The notes beneath the pieces are model-generated. The model searched no databases. It was not told the DNA's origin and was given only the letters and a program-made list of their open reading frames with translations. Shown in pieces: positions 1 to 6,590 of a DNA stretch of 13,168 nucleotides (the stretch's first letter is position 1; each line of letters starts with the position of its first letter). Position numbers and translations under genes: made by a program. The DNA comes from an uncultured Fretibacterium sp. Lineage in GTDB: Bacteria; Synergistota; Synergistia; Synergistales; Aminobacteriaceae. The stretch spans positions 1-13,168 of the forward strand of contig CALAUZ010000026.1 in assembly GCA_937892105.1 (NCBI GenBank), written 5' to 3'.

Positions 1-693
1 GAAGTTCAGGACATGGCCGTCAAGAATGAGATACTTTGCGACTTCGTGATGTTTGCGTCCGTAGAGGGTGCTTAACGGGTTTTCGCCGCCGTCAATAGTA
101 CCCTGCTGTAACGCTGTGTAGACATCGCCCAAGCTCATTCCCACAGGGGTTGCTCCGAGAACCTCGAAACCTTTTGTCTGTATCTGGTTTGTTGGGACGC
201 GTATCTGTAACCCCTTGAGGTCATCGACTGTTTTTACGGGTTTTGTGGTGAGGGTATGGCGTTCACCGTAGGCCCAGTTTGCGGCAACCAGTTTTATTCC
301 CATGCCGTTGAGCTTTTCGGTCTGTTCCTTCCACCAGTCGGAACGTATGAGCTTCCAGCATTCGTCCCAGTTTGCAAAGAGGAAAGGCCCGAAGACTATT
401 CCCATATCCGGAACGCCGTAATCCGCGAAGAATGCTCCGTCAGCAAGCGTCATGACGGGTTCGCCGAGAAGCATCTGGTCGATGAGGTCAGTTTTGTTGC
501 CGAGCTGTGAGTCGGGGAATATCTCCATCGTAAGACCAGTGTTGCGTGCCGCGAGGAGTTCCTGCCACTTAAGGAGTGCCTGGCCAATGGGTTCGCTCAT
601 CGAGTTCTCGAAGCCGAGCTGAAGGACTGTTCCGGCCATAGCTGAAGACGCAAGCAATGCCGTTAATACGAGTGCGGTTAATACTTTTTTCAC
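1..693 (-). CDS. TRAP transporter solute-binding protein, DctP family (partial, 3' end cut by window)
   Basis: Periplasmic binding protein that would capture an organic acid, such as a C4-dicarboxylate or sugar acid, and hand it to a DctQM-type membrane permease driven by an ion gradient. The reading frame starts at a GTG (693-691), seven bases after a strong AGGAGGT ribosome site (707-701). It runs 231 codons without a stop to the window edge; family members are usually about 330 residues, so roughly the last third is missing. Residues 1-20 are a signal peptide (KK, then a hydrophobic core, ending SAMA|G), with no lipobox cysteine. Family hallmarks follow: FPDSQLG (59-65), KGLQIRVP (160-167) with Arg165 at the usual carboxylate-binding position, and the TIDGGENP loop (199-206). 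Permease genes would be expected downstream, beyond base 1. The actual substrate cannot be read from the sequence. Family call is firm. Confidence 0.93.
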   Translation of the reverse strand, partial: MKKVLTALVLTALLASSAMAGTVLQLGFENSMSEPIGQALLKWQELLAARNTGLTMEIFPDSQLGNKTDLIDQMLLGEPVMTLADGAFFADYGVPDMGIVFGPFLFANWDECWKLIRSDWWKEQTEKLNGMGIKLVAANWAYGERHTLTTKPVKTVDDLKGLQIRVPTNQIQTKGFEVLGATPVGMSLGDVYTALQQGTIDGGENPLSTLYGRKHHEVAKYLILDGHVLNF

Positions 694-700
694 CGTAAAA

Positions 701-707
701 ACCTCCT
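701..707 (-). promoter_or_regulatory. Ribosome binding site of the TRAP binding protein; fixes its GTG start
   Basis: On the minus strand these bases read AGGAGGT, seven bases before GTG (693-691). No ATG in frame gives an intact signal peptide: the first in-frame ATG is Met19, inside the signal peptide cleavage region. The GTG start is therefore well supported. Confidence 0.85.
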
Positions 708-749
708 GTAAATATGTATATTTTTGTTGGGGATTTATTAACGAAAAGT

Positions 750-758
750 ATTATAGCA
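750..758 (-). promoter_or_regulatory. Candidate extended -10 promoter of the TRAP binding protein gene
   Basis: The minus strand reads TGCTATAAT, a consensus TATAAT (755-750) preceded by the TGn extension. It lies about 57 bases upstream of the GTG start of the binding protein. There is no good TTGACA-like -35 at the usual spacing, which extended -10 promoters often lack. Prediction from sequence only. Confidence 0.5.
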
Positions 759-808
759 AAGATTGTGTTTACTGCTGTGATAGGAATAGCGGAAAAATAT
801 CCATTCCA

Positions 809-907
809 ATTAAACTTTTTGTACTTGCACTAATCCTCACTCTCTTTGTATCACAATCATATTGTGAAAAAACAAACGTTATCCGTTATTCTGTATCCTC
901 TGCATGA
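809..907 (+). pseudogene. Short signal-peptide-like frame lacking ATG/GTG/TTG (possible gene remnant)
   Basis: Frame 812-904 encodes 31 residues beginning KLFVLALILTLF and continuing VSQSYCEK, ending at TGA (905-907). The pattern (lysine, hydrophobic run, small/polar residues) is that of an exported-protein N-terminus. The codon before Lys is ATT (809-811), so a single change from ATG would have killed the start. No clear Shine-Dalgarno sequence precedes it. It may be the stump of a decayed exported gene, a tiny peptide started at AUU, or chance. It does not overlap the neighbouring coding regions. Low confidence. Confidence 0.2.
851..867. promoter_or_regulatory. Perfect 17-bp palindrome, candidate operator
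   Basis: TCACAAT-CAT-ATTGTGA: two perfect 7-base arms around a 3-base centre. It sits in the divergent region between the TRAP binding protein and the GH3-GH13 gene, about 37 bases upstream of the candidate -35 of the latter and about 95 bases from the -10 of the former. The half-sites are in the opposite order from a CRP site (TGTGA-N6-TCACA). A dimeric transcription factor such as a LacI-, GntR- or Crp/Fnr-type regulator is plausible, but its identity cannot be told. Confidence 0.45.
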
Positions 908-932
908 CAATTTATGTTACAGTATATATATT
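904..932 (+). promoter_or_regulatory. Candidate sigma-70-type promoter of the GH3-GH13 gene
   Basis: ATGACA (904-909), a 17-base spacer, then TATATT (927-932). This predicts a transcript start near base 939 and a leader of about 20 bases containing the GGAGGA ribosome site (943-948) ten bases before the ATG at 959. Prediction from sequence only. Confidence 0.5.
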
Positions 933-958
933 CTCACAAAATGGAGGAATGATTCAGC

Positions 959-3724
959 ATGAAAATACTCGTAGCACTAACAATGATACTGTTCACATTC
1001 GGAACGGCAGACGCAGAGTTCACCCCCTCATCAATTTTGCAATCCATGACACTGCGCGAAAAAGTCGGACAACTCTTCGTAATCCGCCCTGACCAGCTCG
1101 ACACCTCATTACCCCTCGACAAGATACATCACAGCACAAAATACGGCATTAAGTCATTAACACCGTCAATGAGCAAAGTCCTGAAGGAATATCCTGCTGG
1201 AGGCTTCATACTGTTCGGCAAAAACATGACATCTCCTGCCCAGCTCAAAAAGTACACCGAAGCTCTCAGAAAGGCCAGCAATGTTTATCCCGTCATGGCA
1301 ATTGATGAGGAAGGCGGAAGAATTTCACGAATTGCAAACGCTAATGGCTTCAACGTCAGGAAATTCGCCAGTGTTGAGGCAATGGGAAAATCCGGCAATG
1401 TCAGAGAAGCAGCAGCATACATAGCCTCATACATAAAAAGTTACGGCTTCAACCTCGATTTTGCTCCTGTTGCAGACATTAACACAAATACGGAAAATAT
1501 CGTCATTGGAGACCGCGCATTCGGTGATGACCCCGAATATGTCTCGCGTCTTGACGGTGAATACCTTGACGGCCTTCACTCACAGGGGATTGCCGGCTGT
1601 CTGAAGCATTTTCCCGGACACGGCGACACTAAGGGCGACACTCACGATGATTACGTTGCTGTGTATAAGACTTGGGACGAACTGTTGAAGGCTGAAATTG
1701 TCCCCTACATCGACAACATGAAGAAGACTGACTGCATAATGACTGCTCACATAACTATGAAGAATATTACCCATGACGGACTGCCTGCAAGTCTCTCACG
1801 CGAACTCATTACGGATAAACTGCGTAAAGAGCTTGGCTATGACGGAATAATTACCACTGACGCAATGAATATGGGTGCGATACAGAAGAACTATACATCA
1901 TCTGAGGCTGCTGTACTGTCATTCGAGGCTGGAAATGATATTATCCTTAAGCCTTATGATTACCGCGAGGCCTTTAACGGAATTCTTGAGGCTGTGAAAT
2001 CCGGCCGTATATCAGAGGCAAGACTTGATGAAAGCGTGATGAGAATATTGAAGCTGAAAGAGAAAATGCAGAGTAATAATCTCAAATGGTGGCAGACAGG
2101 AGCAGTATATCAGGTATATCCCAAGAGTTTTCTCGACACAACCGGGACAGGCACAGGCGATATCAAGGGCATAACGCAGAAATTGGACTACCTTAATGAT
2201 TTAGGCGTTAATGCTGTGTGGCTTACTCCCGTATACCCTTCCCCTATGGTCGATAACGGCTACGACATATCGGACTATACTGACATAGGCGAAGCATTCG
2301 GGACGATGGAGGATTTTGACAGGCTCATAAGCGAGGCAGGTAAACGCGGTATCAAAATTGTTATGGATTTAGTGTTCAATCACTGTTCAGACCAGCATAA
2401 ATGGTTTCAGGAAAGCAGGAAGGACAGGTCGAACGCAAAATCGGACTGGTTCATATGGCGCGACCCTAAGCCGGACGGTTCAGCCCCAACGAACTGGAGA
2501 AGCATATTTGGCGGAAGTGCTTGGGAATATTGCGGTGAGAGGGGACAATACTACCTTCACACTTTTGCAAAGGAACAGCCCGACCTAAACTGGGAAAATC
2601 CAAATGTCAGGCAGGCACTTTATGATGCTGCAAAATTCTGGCTGTCAAAAGGAGTAGGAGGTTTCAGGATAGACGCAATAACATACATCAAGAAGCCCTC
2701 AGAATTTCTTGACGGTGAACCAGACAATAAAGACGGTACAGTGAATGTTCACACTATGACCGCGAACCAGCCTGGAATACTGGACTTTCTCCGCGAGTTC
2801 AAGCGCGAAGTCAGGGAAGGCAGGGATATTTTCACTGTTGGCGAGGCTAACGGTGTGAGTGCTGATGAGTTGCCTTTGTGGGTAGGGGAGAATGGAGTTT
2901 TCGACATGCTGTTCGAGTTCAGCCACGTAACATTGCCATTGGGAGACGCAGAGATATGGTGTTACCCTGTGGAATGGAAGCTTACTGACCTTAAACGCGC
3001 AATAACGGCAAGCCAGAGAGCTACAGCCAGTAACGGCTGGTATCCTGCATTCTTCGAGAACCATGACCAGCCCAGAAGCGTCAATCACTTTTTTCCAGAA
3101 GGTGCAGACTCTGAGAAGGCCGCGAAAGTGTCAGCCGCTGTATTGCTGACGTTGAGGGGAACACCATTCATATATCAGGGTCAGGAGTTAGGAATGACGA
3201 ATTACGGCTGGAAGGACATAGAGCAGGTGAATGATGTGCAGACAAAGGGGCAGTATGAACTTGCGCTGAAGGAGGGATTTTCGCCGGAAGAGGCCATGAA
3301 GTTTGTTCGTTACTTTACGCGGGACAATGCTAGGACACCTATGCAGTGGACTTCCGGGAAGAATGCTGGTTTTACGTCAGGAACGGCATGGCTTCCAGTG
3401 AATGAGAATAATGTTAAGGTGAACGCTGAAGTTGAGGCGAATGATGAGGGGTCAGTGCTGTCGTGGTACAGGAAGCTGCTGGCATTGAGGCGGGATAATC
3501 CTGTGCTGGCGGCGGGAAGTTACAGGGAGATTTTGGCGGACAGTGAGGAAGTCTTTGCGTTTGTGAGGGAGTATGAGGGGAAGGAAGTTATCACTGTTGC
3601 GAATTTTGCGTTGAAGCCTGTTACGCTGCCTGAGGTGTTGGCGGGGAAAAAGCTATTCCTTAGCAGTGAGGAAAATGCAGACACTTCGGAACTTAGACCG
3701 TTAGAAGCTAGAATATACTATTAG
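959..3724 (+). CDS. Exported GH3 (NagZ-like beta-N-acetylhexosaminidase) - GH13 (alpha-glucosidase) fusion protein
   Basis: One 921-residue protein with two complete glycosidase domains. Residues 1-19 are a signal peptide (MK, hydrophobic core, ADA|E), so both domains should act outside the cytoplasm. Residues about 28-368 are a GH3 N-terminal barrel of NagZ type: AIDEEGGRISRI (114-125), the signature KHFPGHGDT (216-224) with His229 of the THDD loop as expected general acid, and Asp301 in TTDAMNMGA as expected nucleophile. After a very short join, residues 376-921 form a full-length GH13 enzyme of the oligo-1,6-glucosidase/alpha-glucosidase group: DLVFNH (470-475), QPDLNWENP (540-548), GFRIDAIT (568-575) with nucleophile Asp572, GEANG with acid/base Glu629, and ENHDQPR with Asp703. 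Ala573 after the nucleophile, where isomaltases have Val, hints at alpha-1,4 activity. Expected products are GlcNAc from beta-linked and glucose from alpha-linked ends; the natural substrate is unknown. Trehalose-6-phosphate hydrolysis is unlikely for an exported protein. The downstream helicase follows after 47 bases. Confidence 0.9.
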   Translation: MKILVALTMILFTFGTADAEFTPSSILQSMTLREKVGQLFVIRPDQLDTSLPLDKIHHSTKYGIKSLTPSMSKVLKEYPAGGFILFGKNMTSPAQLKKYTEALRKASNVYPVMAIDEEGGRISRIANANGFNVRKFASVEAMGKSGNVREAAAYIASYIKSYGFNLDFAPVADINTNTENIVIGDRAFGDDPEYVSRLDGEYLDGLHSQGIAGCLKHFPGHGDTKGDTHDDYVAVYKTWDELLKAEIVPYIDNMKKTDCIMTAHITMKNITHDGLPASLSRELITDKLRKELGYDGIITTDAMNMGAIQKNYTSSEAAVLSFEAGNDIILKPYDYREAFNGILEAVKSGRISEARLDESVMRILKLKEKMQSNNLKWWQTGAVYQVYPKSFLDTTGTGTGDIKGITQKLDYLNDLGVNAVWLTPVYPSPMVDNGYDISDYTDIGEAFGTMEDFDRLISEAGKRGIKIVMDLVFNHCSDQHKWFQESRKDRSNAKSDWFIWRDPKPDGSAPTNWRSIFGGSAWEYCGERGQYYLHTFAKEQPDLNWENPNVRQALYDAAKFWLSKGVGGFRIDAITYIKKPSEFLDGEPDNKDGTVNVHTMTANQPGILDFLREFKREVREGRDIFTVGEANGVSADELPLWVGENGVFDMLFEFSHVTLPLGDAEIWCYPVEWKLTDLKRAITASQRATASNGWYPAFFENHDQPRSVNHFFPEGADSEKAAKVSAAVLLTLRGTPFIYQGQELGMTNYGWKDIEQVNDVQTKGQYELALKEGFSPEEAMKFVRYFTRDNARTPMQWTSGKNAGFTSGTAWLPVNENNVKVNAEVEANDEGSVLSWYRKLLALRRDNPVLAAGSYREILADSEEVFAFVREYEGKEVITVANFALKPVTLPEVLAGKKLFLSSEENADTSELRPLEARIYY

Positions 3725-3756
3725 AGTTAGAGTAATATTTTTGCAGAGATAAATTC

Positions 3757-3762
3757 AGGAGG
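3757..3762 (+). promoter_or_regulatory. Ribosome binding site that decides the TTG start of the helicase
   Basis: AGGAGG lies nine bases before TTG (3772-3774). The next residues, IQGLRDYQ, are the usual beginning of this helicase family just ahead of the Q-motif region, so TTG is the likely start even though it is not ATG. Confidence 0.75.
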
Positions 3763-3771
3763 CAGTCAAAT

Positions 3772-5472
3772 TTGATACAAGGGCTTAGAGATTACCAGAC
3801 TAAAGCAATACGAGAGACATATAAATGGTTACGCGAACATAAAGGCAATCCCTGCATTGTTGCTCCGACAGGTTCAGGGAAAGCACACATAATCGCCGGT
3901 TTCTGCGAGGACATATTACGCCGTGTACCTGACGCAAAAATACTCGTACTCTCACACGTCAAAGAATTACTCGTTCAGGACGCAGAGAAGATACAACTTG
4001 CATGGCCGGAAGCACCGTTGGCAATATACAGTGCCGGGCTTGGCACAAAGGAGACTGACGCGATAACCGTAGCAGGCATTCAGTCAATATGGCGGAAACC
4101 TGAAGAGTTAGGCCGGATTGATGTCGTTATTGTTGACGAAGCTCACATGATACAGAATGAGGACGAAGGAATGTACAGGCGTTTACTGTCCTCGCTACAC
4201 GAGATTAACCCTAAAATGCGCATGATAGGTCTTACGGCTACACCCTACAGGCTTGGACAGGGATTATTGACTGAAGGGGAAGACGCTATATTCCAGGCTC
4301 TAATCGAACCCGTAACGATTGAAGAACTTGTGAAGCGTAAATTTTTAGCGCGCTTAACATCAACATTCACAGACCTGCAAATGAACGTTGAGGGAATAAA
4401 GAAGGTACAGGGAGATTACGAGAAACAGGAACTCGAATACCGTGTGAACAGTTCGGACGTTAACTCCAAAGTAGTTTCCGAGACCATATACAGGGCAGGC
4501 AACAGAACAGCATGGCTTGTGTTCTGCGTAAGTATCTCCCACGCTGAGGCAATGAGGGACGAGTTTATTGCGCAGGGAGTGAGGGCTGAAGCAATAACCA
4601 GCAAGACAACATCAGAGGAACGTGCGAGGATATTTGCGGATTTCAAGGCCGGTAAAATCAGGGCAGTAACGAATGTTGGAGTTGCAACAACAGGCTTCGA
4701 CTACCCTGATATTGACGTTATAGTGATGGCGCGTCCAACGTTATCGCCTGGACTGTATATACAGATGAGCGGACGAGGAATGCGCGTAAAATCTCCCGGT
4801 CATCATCAGGATTGTCTGGTTCTGGATTTTGCGGGGAATATAGCCCGTCATGGTGCTGTAACGAAGATTATTCCTCCACGAAGAACGGTAAAGGCTGGCA
4901 GAAAATCAGGTTCTCAGGAACTCGGCGACATGTTCAAGAAGTGCCCTAAGTGCCACAAAATCGTGATGAAGCGCGCCCGTGAATGCGCACATTGCGGGCA
5001 TATCTTCAGTGAATTGTCAGACCTCAGCGTATCACAGGACATTATGGGAATTGAGAAAGCACAGCCTGAGATTAATATTAATACTGAAAATGATACCATC
5101 AGCACTGCGGATAACATTCAGCACATGAAGGTAGTCTCATGGTTCTGGAAGGTGATATACAGGAAGAAAGATAATATGCCAATGCTCAGAGTTGATTTCT
5201 ACGGTGAGGACAAAATGCAGGGGCCGAAACAGCTTTTTCTGTACATTATGCAGGAGGATGGTGCGAGAGAGAAAGCATACAAACAGATAAAGAGCCTTTT
5301 GCAGGGTGTGAAGATACCAGAACTTGAGGAGATTAACAACGTTAGGGTACTTTACGGGCTTGCGGAGACGATACGGGAGAATTACGCTCCTCCTTCATGG
5401 ATAGACTATAAGGAAGAAATAAGAGATGAAAGAGTATATTTTACGATAAGTAAGTGGGGTTGGAACGAGTAA
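3772..5472 (+). CDS. Phage-type SF2 DEAD/DEAH helicase with C-terminal zinc ribbon
   Basis: ATP-dependent nucleic-acid helicase of the SSL2/COG1061 type, 566 residues, probably cytoplasmic. Domain 1 (about 1-190): RDYQ (6-9), Walker A APTGSGKAH (31-39), DEAH (122-125), TATPYR (155-160). Domain 2 (about 225-360): the VATTGFD segment (304-310) and motif VI QMSGRGMR (331-338). A four-cysteine zinc ribbon follows (Cys391, Cys394, Cys405, Cys408), then a C-terminal region from about 450 with the WFWK...RK...MLRVDFYG pattern often seen in phage and integrative-element copies. Such helicases usually occur in phage replication modules. Here no other phage gene is near, so it looks like a stranded copy or cargo gene. 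Oddity: the residue after the Walker A lysine is Ala38 rather than Ser/Thr, which normally helps hold Mg2+. It is co-directional with the GH3-GH13 gene, with no promoter evident in the 47-base gap, so co-transcription is likely. Family call firm, biological role unknown. Confidence 0.88.
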   Translation: MIQGLRDYQTKAIRETYKWLREHKGNPCIVAPTGSGKAHIIAGFCEDILRRVPDAKILVLSHVKELLVQDAEKIQLAWPEAPLAIYSAGLGTKETDAITVAGIQSIWRKPEELGRIDVVIVDEAHMIQNEDEGMYRRLLSSLHEINPKMRMIGLTATPYRLGQGLLTEGEDAIFQALIEPVTIEELVKRKFLARLTSTFTDLQMNVEGIKKVQGDYEKQELEYRVNSSDVNSKVVSETIYRAGNRTAWLVFCVSISHAEAMRDEFIAQGVRAEAITSKTTSEERARIFADFKAGKIRAVTNVGVATTGFDYPDIDVIVMARPTLSPGLYIQMSGRGMRVKSPGHHQDCLVLDFAGNIARHGAVTKIIPPRRTVKAGRKSGSQELGDMFKKCPKCHKIVMKRARECAHCGHIFSELSDLSVSQDIMGIEKAQPEININTENDTISTADNIQHMKVVSWFWKVIYRKKDNMPMLRVDFYGEDKMQGPKQLFLYIMQEDGAREKAYKQIKSLLQGVKIPELEEINNVRVLYGLAETIRENYAPPSWIDYKEEIRDERVYFTISKWGWNE

Positions 5473-5478
5473 AGTAAA

Positions 5479-5514
5479 TCCCCCCCTGCAATAACACAGA
5501 AGGGAAGGCTTTTT
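5479..5514. terminator. Weak hairpin at the convergent junction, possible terminator
   Basis: Between the converging helicase and glycosyltransferase genes a C-run (5480-5486) can pair with GGGAAGG-side bases (5500-5508) around an 8-base loop. On the plus strand the stem is interrupted (3 bp, a 2x2 mismatch, 3 bp) and is followed, after GGC, by TTTTT (5510-5514). On the minus strand the stem is longer but rich in G-U pairs and has no good U-run. It is the only terminator-like object in bases 5473-5567; the minus operon may read through. Confidence 0.25.
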
Positions 5515-5567
5515 GTCCTAGTTCTGTCAAGTAAACTGTGTATTATGTTCACTGGTTTTAAGGAGGC

Positions 5568-6590
5568 TCAAACACTGTAGTCTTTCTCTATGCGGTGATA
5601 GTACCCATCAACCATCGCGGCCATATCATGAACAGTAATTATGTTCCCAGCACCAAGACCGCTGCCTTCCCCAGTCTCCATAAATCTCCGCAGAGCCTCC
5701 CTCCACTCCCCAACATTCCCGGCAGGAACAAGCTCACCCCTCGCAATCTCGTGCAGTGCCTCAAGGTCGGACGCAATCACAGGCAGTCCCACAGCAATAG
5801 CTTCAAGCACCACCAACCCCATTCCCTCGCTGAATGACGGGAACAAAAGGCATGAGCTGCCCGCCATGTATGCGTTGACTTCCTGCCTGGCCATGTCTCC
5901 AAGAAATCTCACACGTTCAGACAGCCCAAGCTCTTGCGATAATGCTTCAAGCTCCTCACGCTTTGGCCCCTCTCCAAGAACTTCCAGCGTCCAATCATAA
6001 TCCTTCAGCCCAGAAAGTGCCCTCAATGCAACATCAAGTCCCTTCAATCCCGTTAGCCTTCCGACTGTAAGAAACTTCACGCCGCCTTCATGGGAAAAAT
6101 CATCGTAGTGCAGCTCAGGGGGGATTATTCCGTTTGGGATTATTACTGTGTCATGGGGAAGATAATTTTTGAGATGGTGCATTACGGCCTGTGATATGCA
6201 TATCGCTCCGTCAGAATGCTTCAGGGGGATTATTCCGAAGTTCAGAGAATATAGAGCGTGCGCTGTCATGATCCACTTTGTTCCCGTAATCCCTGACATT
6301 ACCCACGCAATCCATGCCGGAACTCTGGAATGTGCATGGATTATGTCCCAATGGAATTTTGCGTTGAGACGCGAAAGTTTCAGGGCGCATAATATTACTG
6401 TGATGGGATTTTTCTTGTCTGCTGGCATGTGAAGAATTTTTACCCCTTCAGGCAGATTATGTTCAAGCCTTCCGCCAGATGAGGCTATCGTTATCTCATG
6501 CCCCTTCTCTGACAGCTCACATACAAGATTGAGAACATGAACTTCCGCCCCTCCCTCGTCAAATCCTGGAATAATATAGAGTATTCGCAT
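5568..6590 (-). CDS. Family 4 (GT-B) glycosyltransferase
   Basis: Transfers a sugar from a nucleotide-sugar donor, probably at the cytoplasmic face of the inner membrane, to an LPS-core or other surface-glycan acceptor; donor and acceptor cannot be told. 340 residues, normal for GT4. The N-terminal domain has the acceptor-side loop PGFDEGGAEVH (8-18) and IIHAHSR (83-89). The C-terminal domain has TVGRLTGLKG (175-184), with Arg178 and Lys183 as expected phosphate contacts, and the EX7E motif SEGMGLVVLEA (254-264; Glu255 and Glu263). No signal peptide or membrane segment is evident. The ATG abuts the TAA of the upstream ELM1-family gene with no gap, and only a poor ribosome site precedes it, which suggests translational coupling. 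It is the last gene of the seven-gene minus-strand run; the KDO genes upstream suggest an LPS role. Confidence 0.9.
   Translation of the reverse strand: MRILYIIPGFDEGGAEVHVLNLVCELSEKGHEITIASSGGRLEHNLPEGVKILHMPADKKNPITVILCALKLSRLNAKFHWDIIHAHSRVPAWIAWVMSGITGTKWIMTAHALYSLNFGIIPLKHSDGAICISQAVMHHLKNYLPHDTVIIPNGIIPPELHYDDFSHEGGVKFLTVGRLTGLKGLDVALRALSGLKDYDWTLEVLGEGPKREELEALSQELGLSERVRFLGDMARQEVNAYMAGSSCLLFPSFSEGMGLVVLEAIAVGLPVIASDLEALHEIARGELVPAGNVGEWREALRRFMETGEGSGLGAGNIITVHDMAAMVDGYYHRIEKDYSV

Noticed and set aside
256..510. Plus-strand open frame of 84 codons near the left end
   Set aside because: It runs antisense to the TRAP binding protein, whose signal peptide, ribosome site and family motifs are clear. 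No promoter or ribosome site supports it.
851..867. Palindrome as a CRP (cAMP receptor protein) site
   Set aside because: The half-sites are TCACA first and TGTGA second, with a short centre. The CRP site is TGTGA-N6-TCACA, so order and spacing do not fit.
2084..3724. GH13 part as trehalose-6-phosphate hydrolase
   Set aside because: It belongs to a related group, but the protein carries a signal peptide, no trehalose PTS or regulator gene is near, and a phosphorylated intracellular substrate makes little sense for an exported domain.
5560..5566. Perfect ribosome-site-like AAGGAGG on the plus strand in the convergent gap
   Set aside because: No start codon with an open frame follows at a usable distance (ATG at 5590 meets TGA after one more codon), so it starts nothing. 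It lies just past the stop of the GT4 gene on the other strand.
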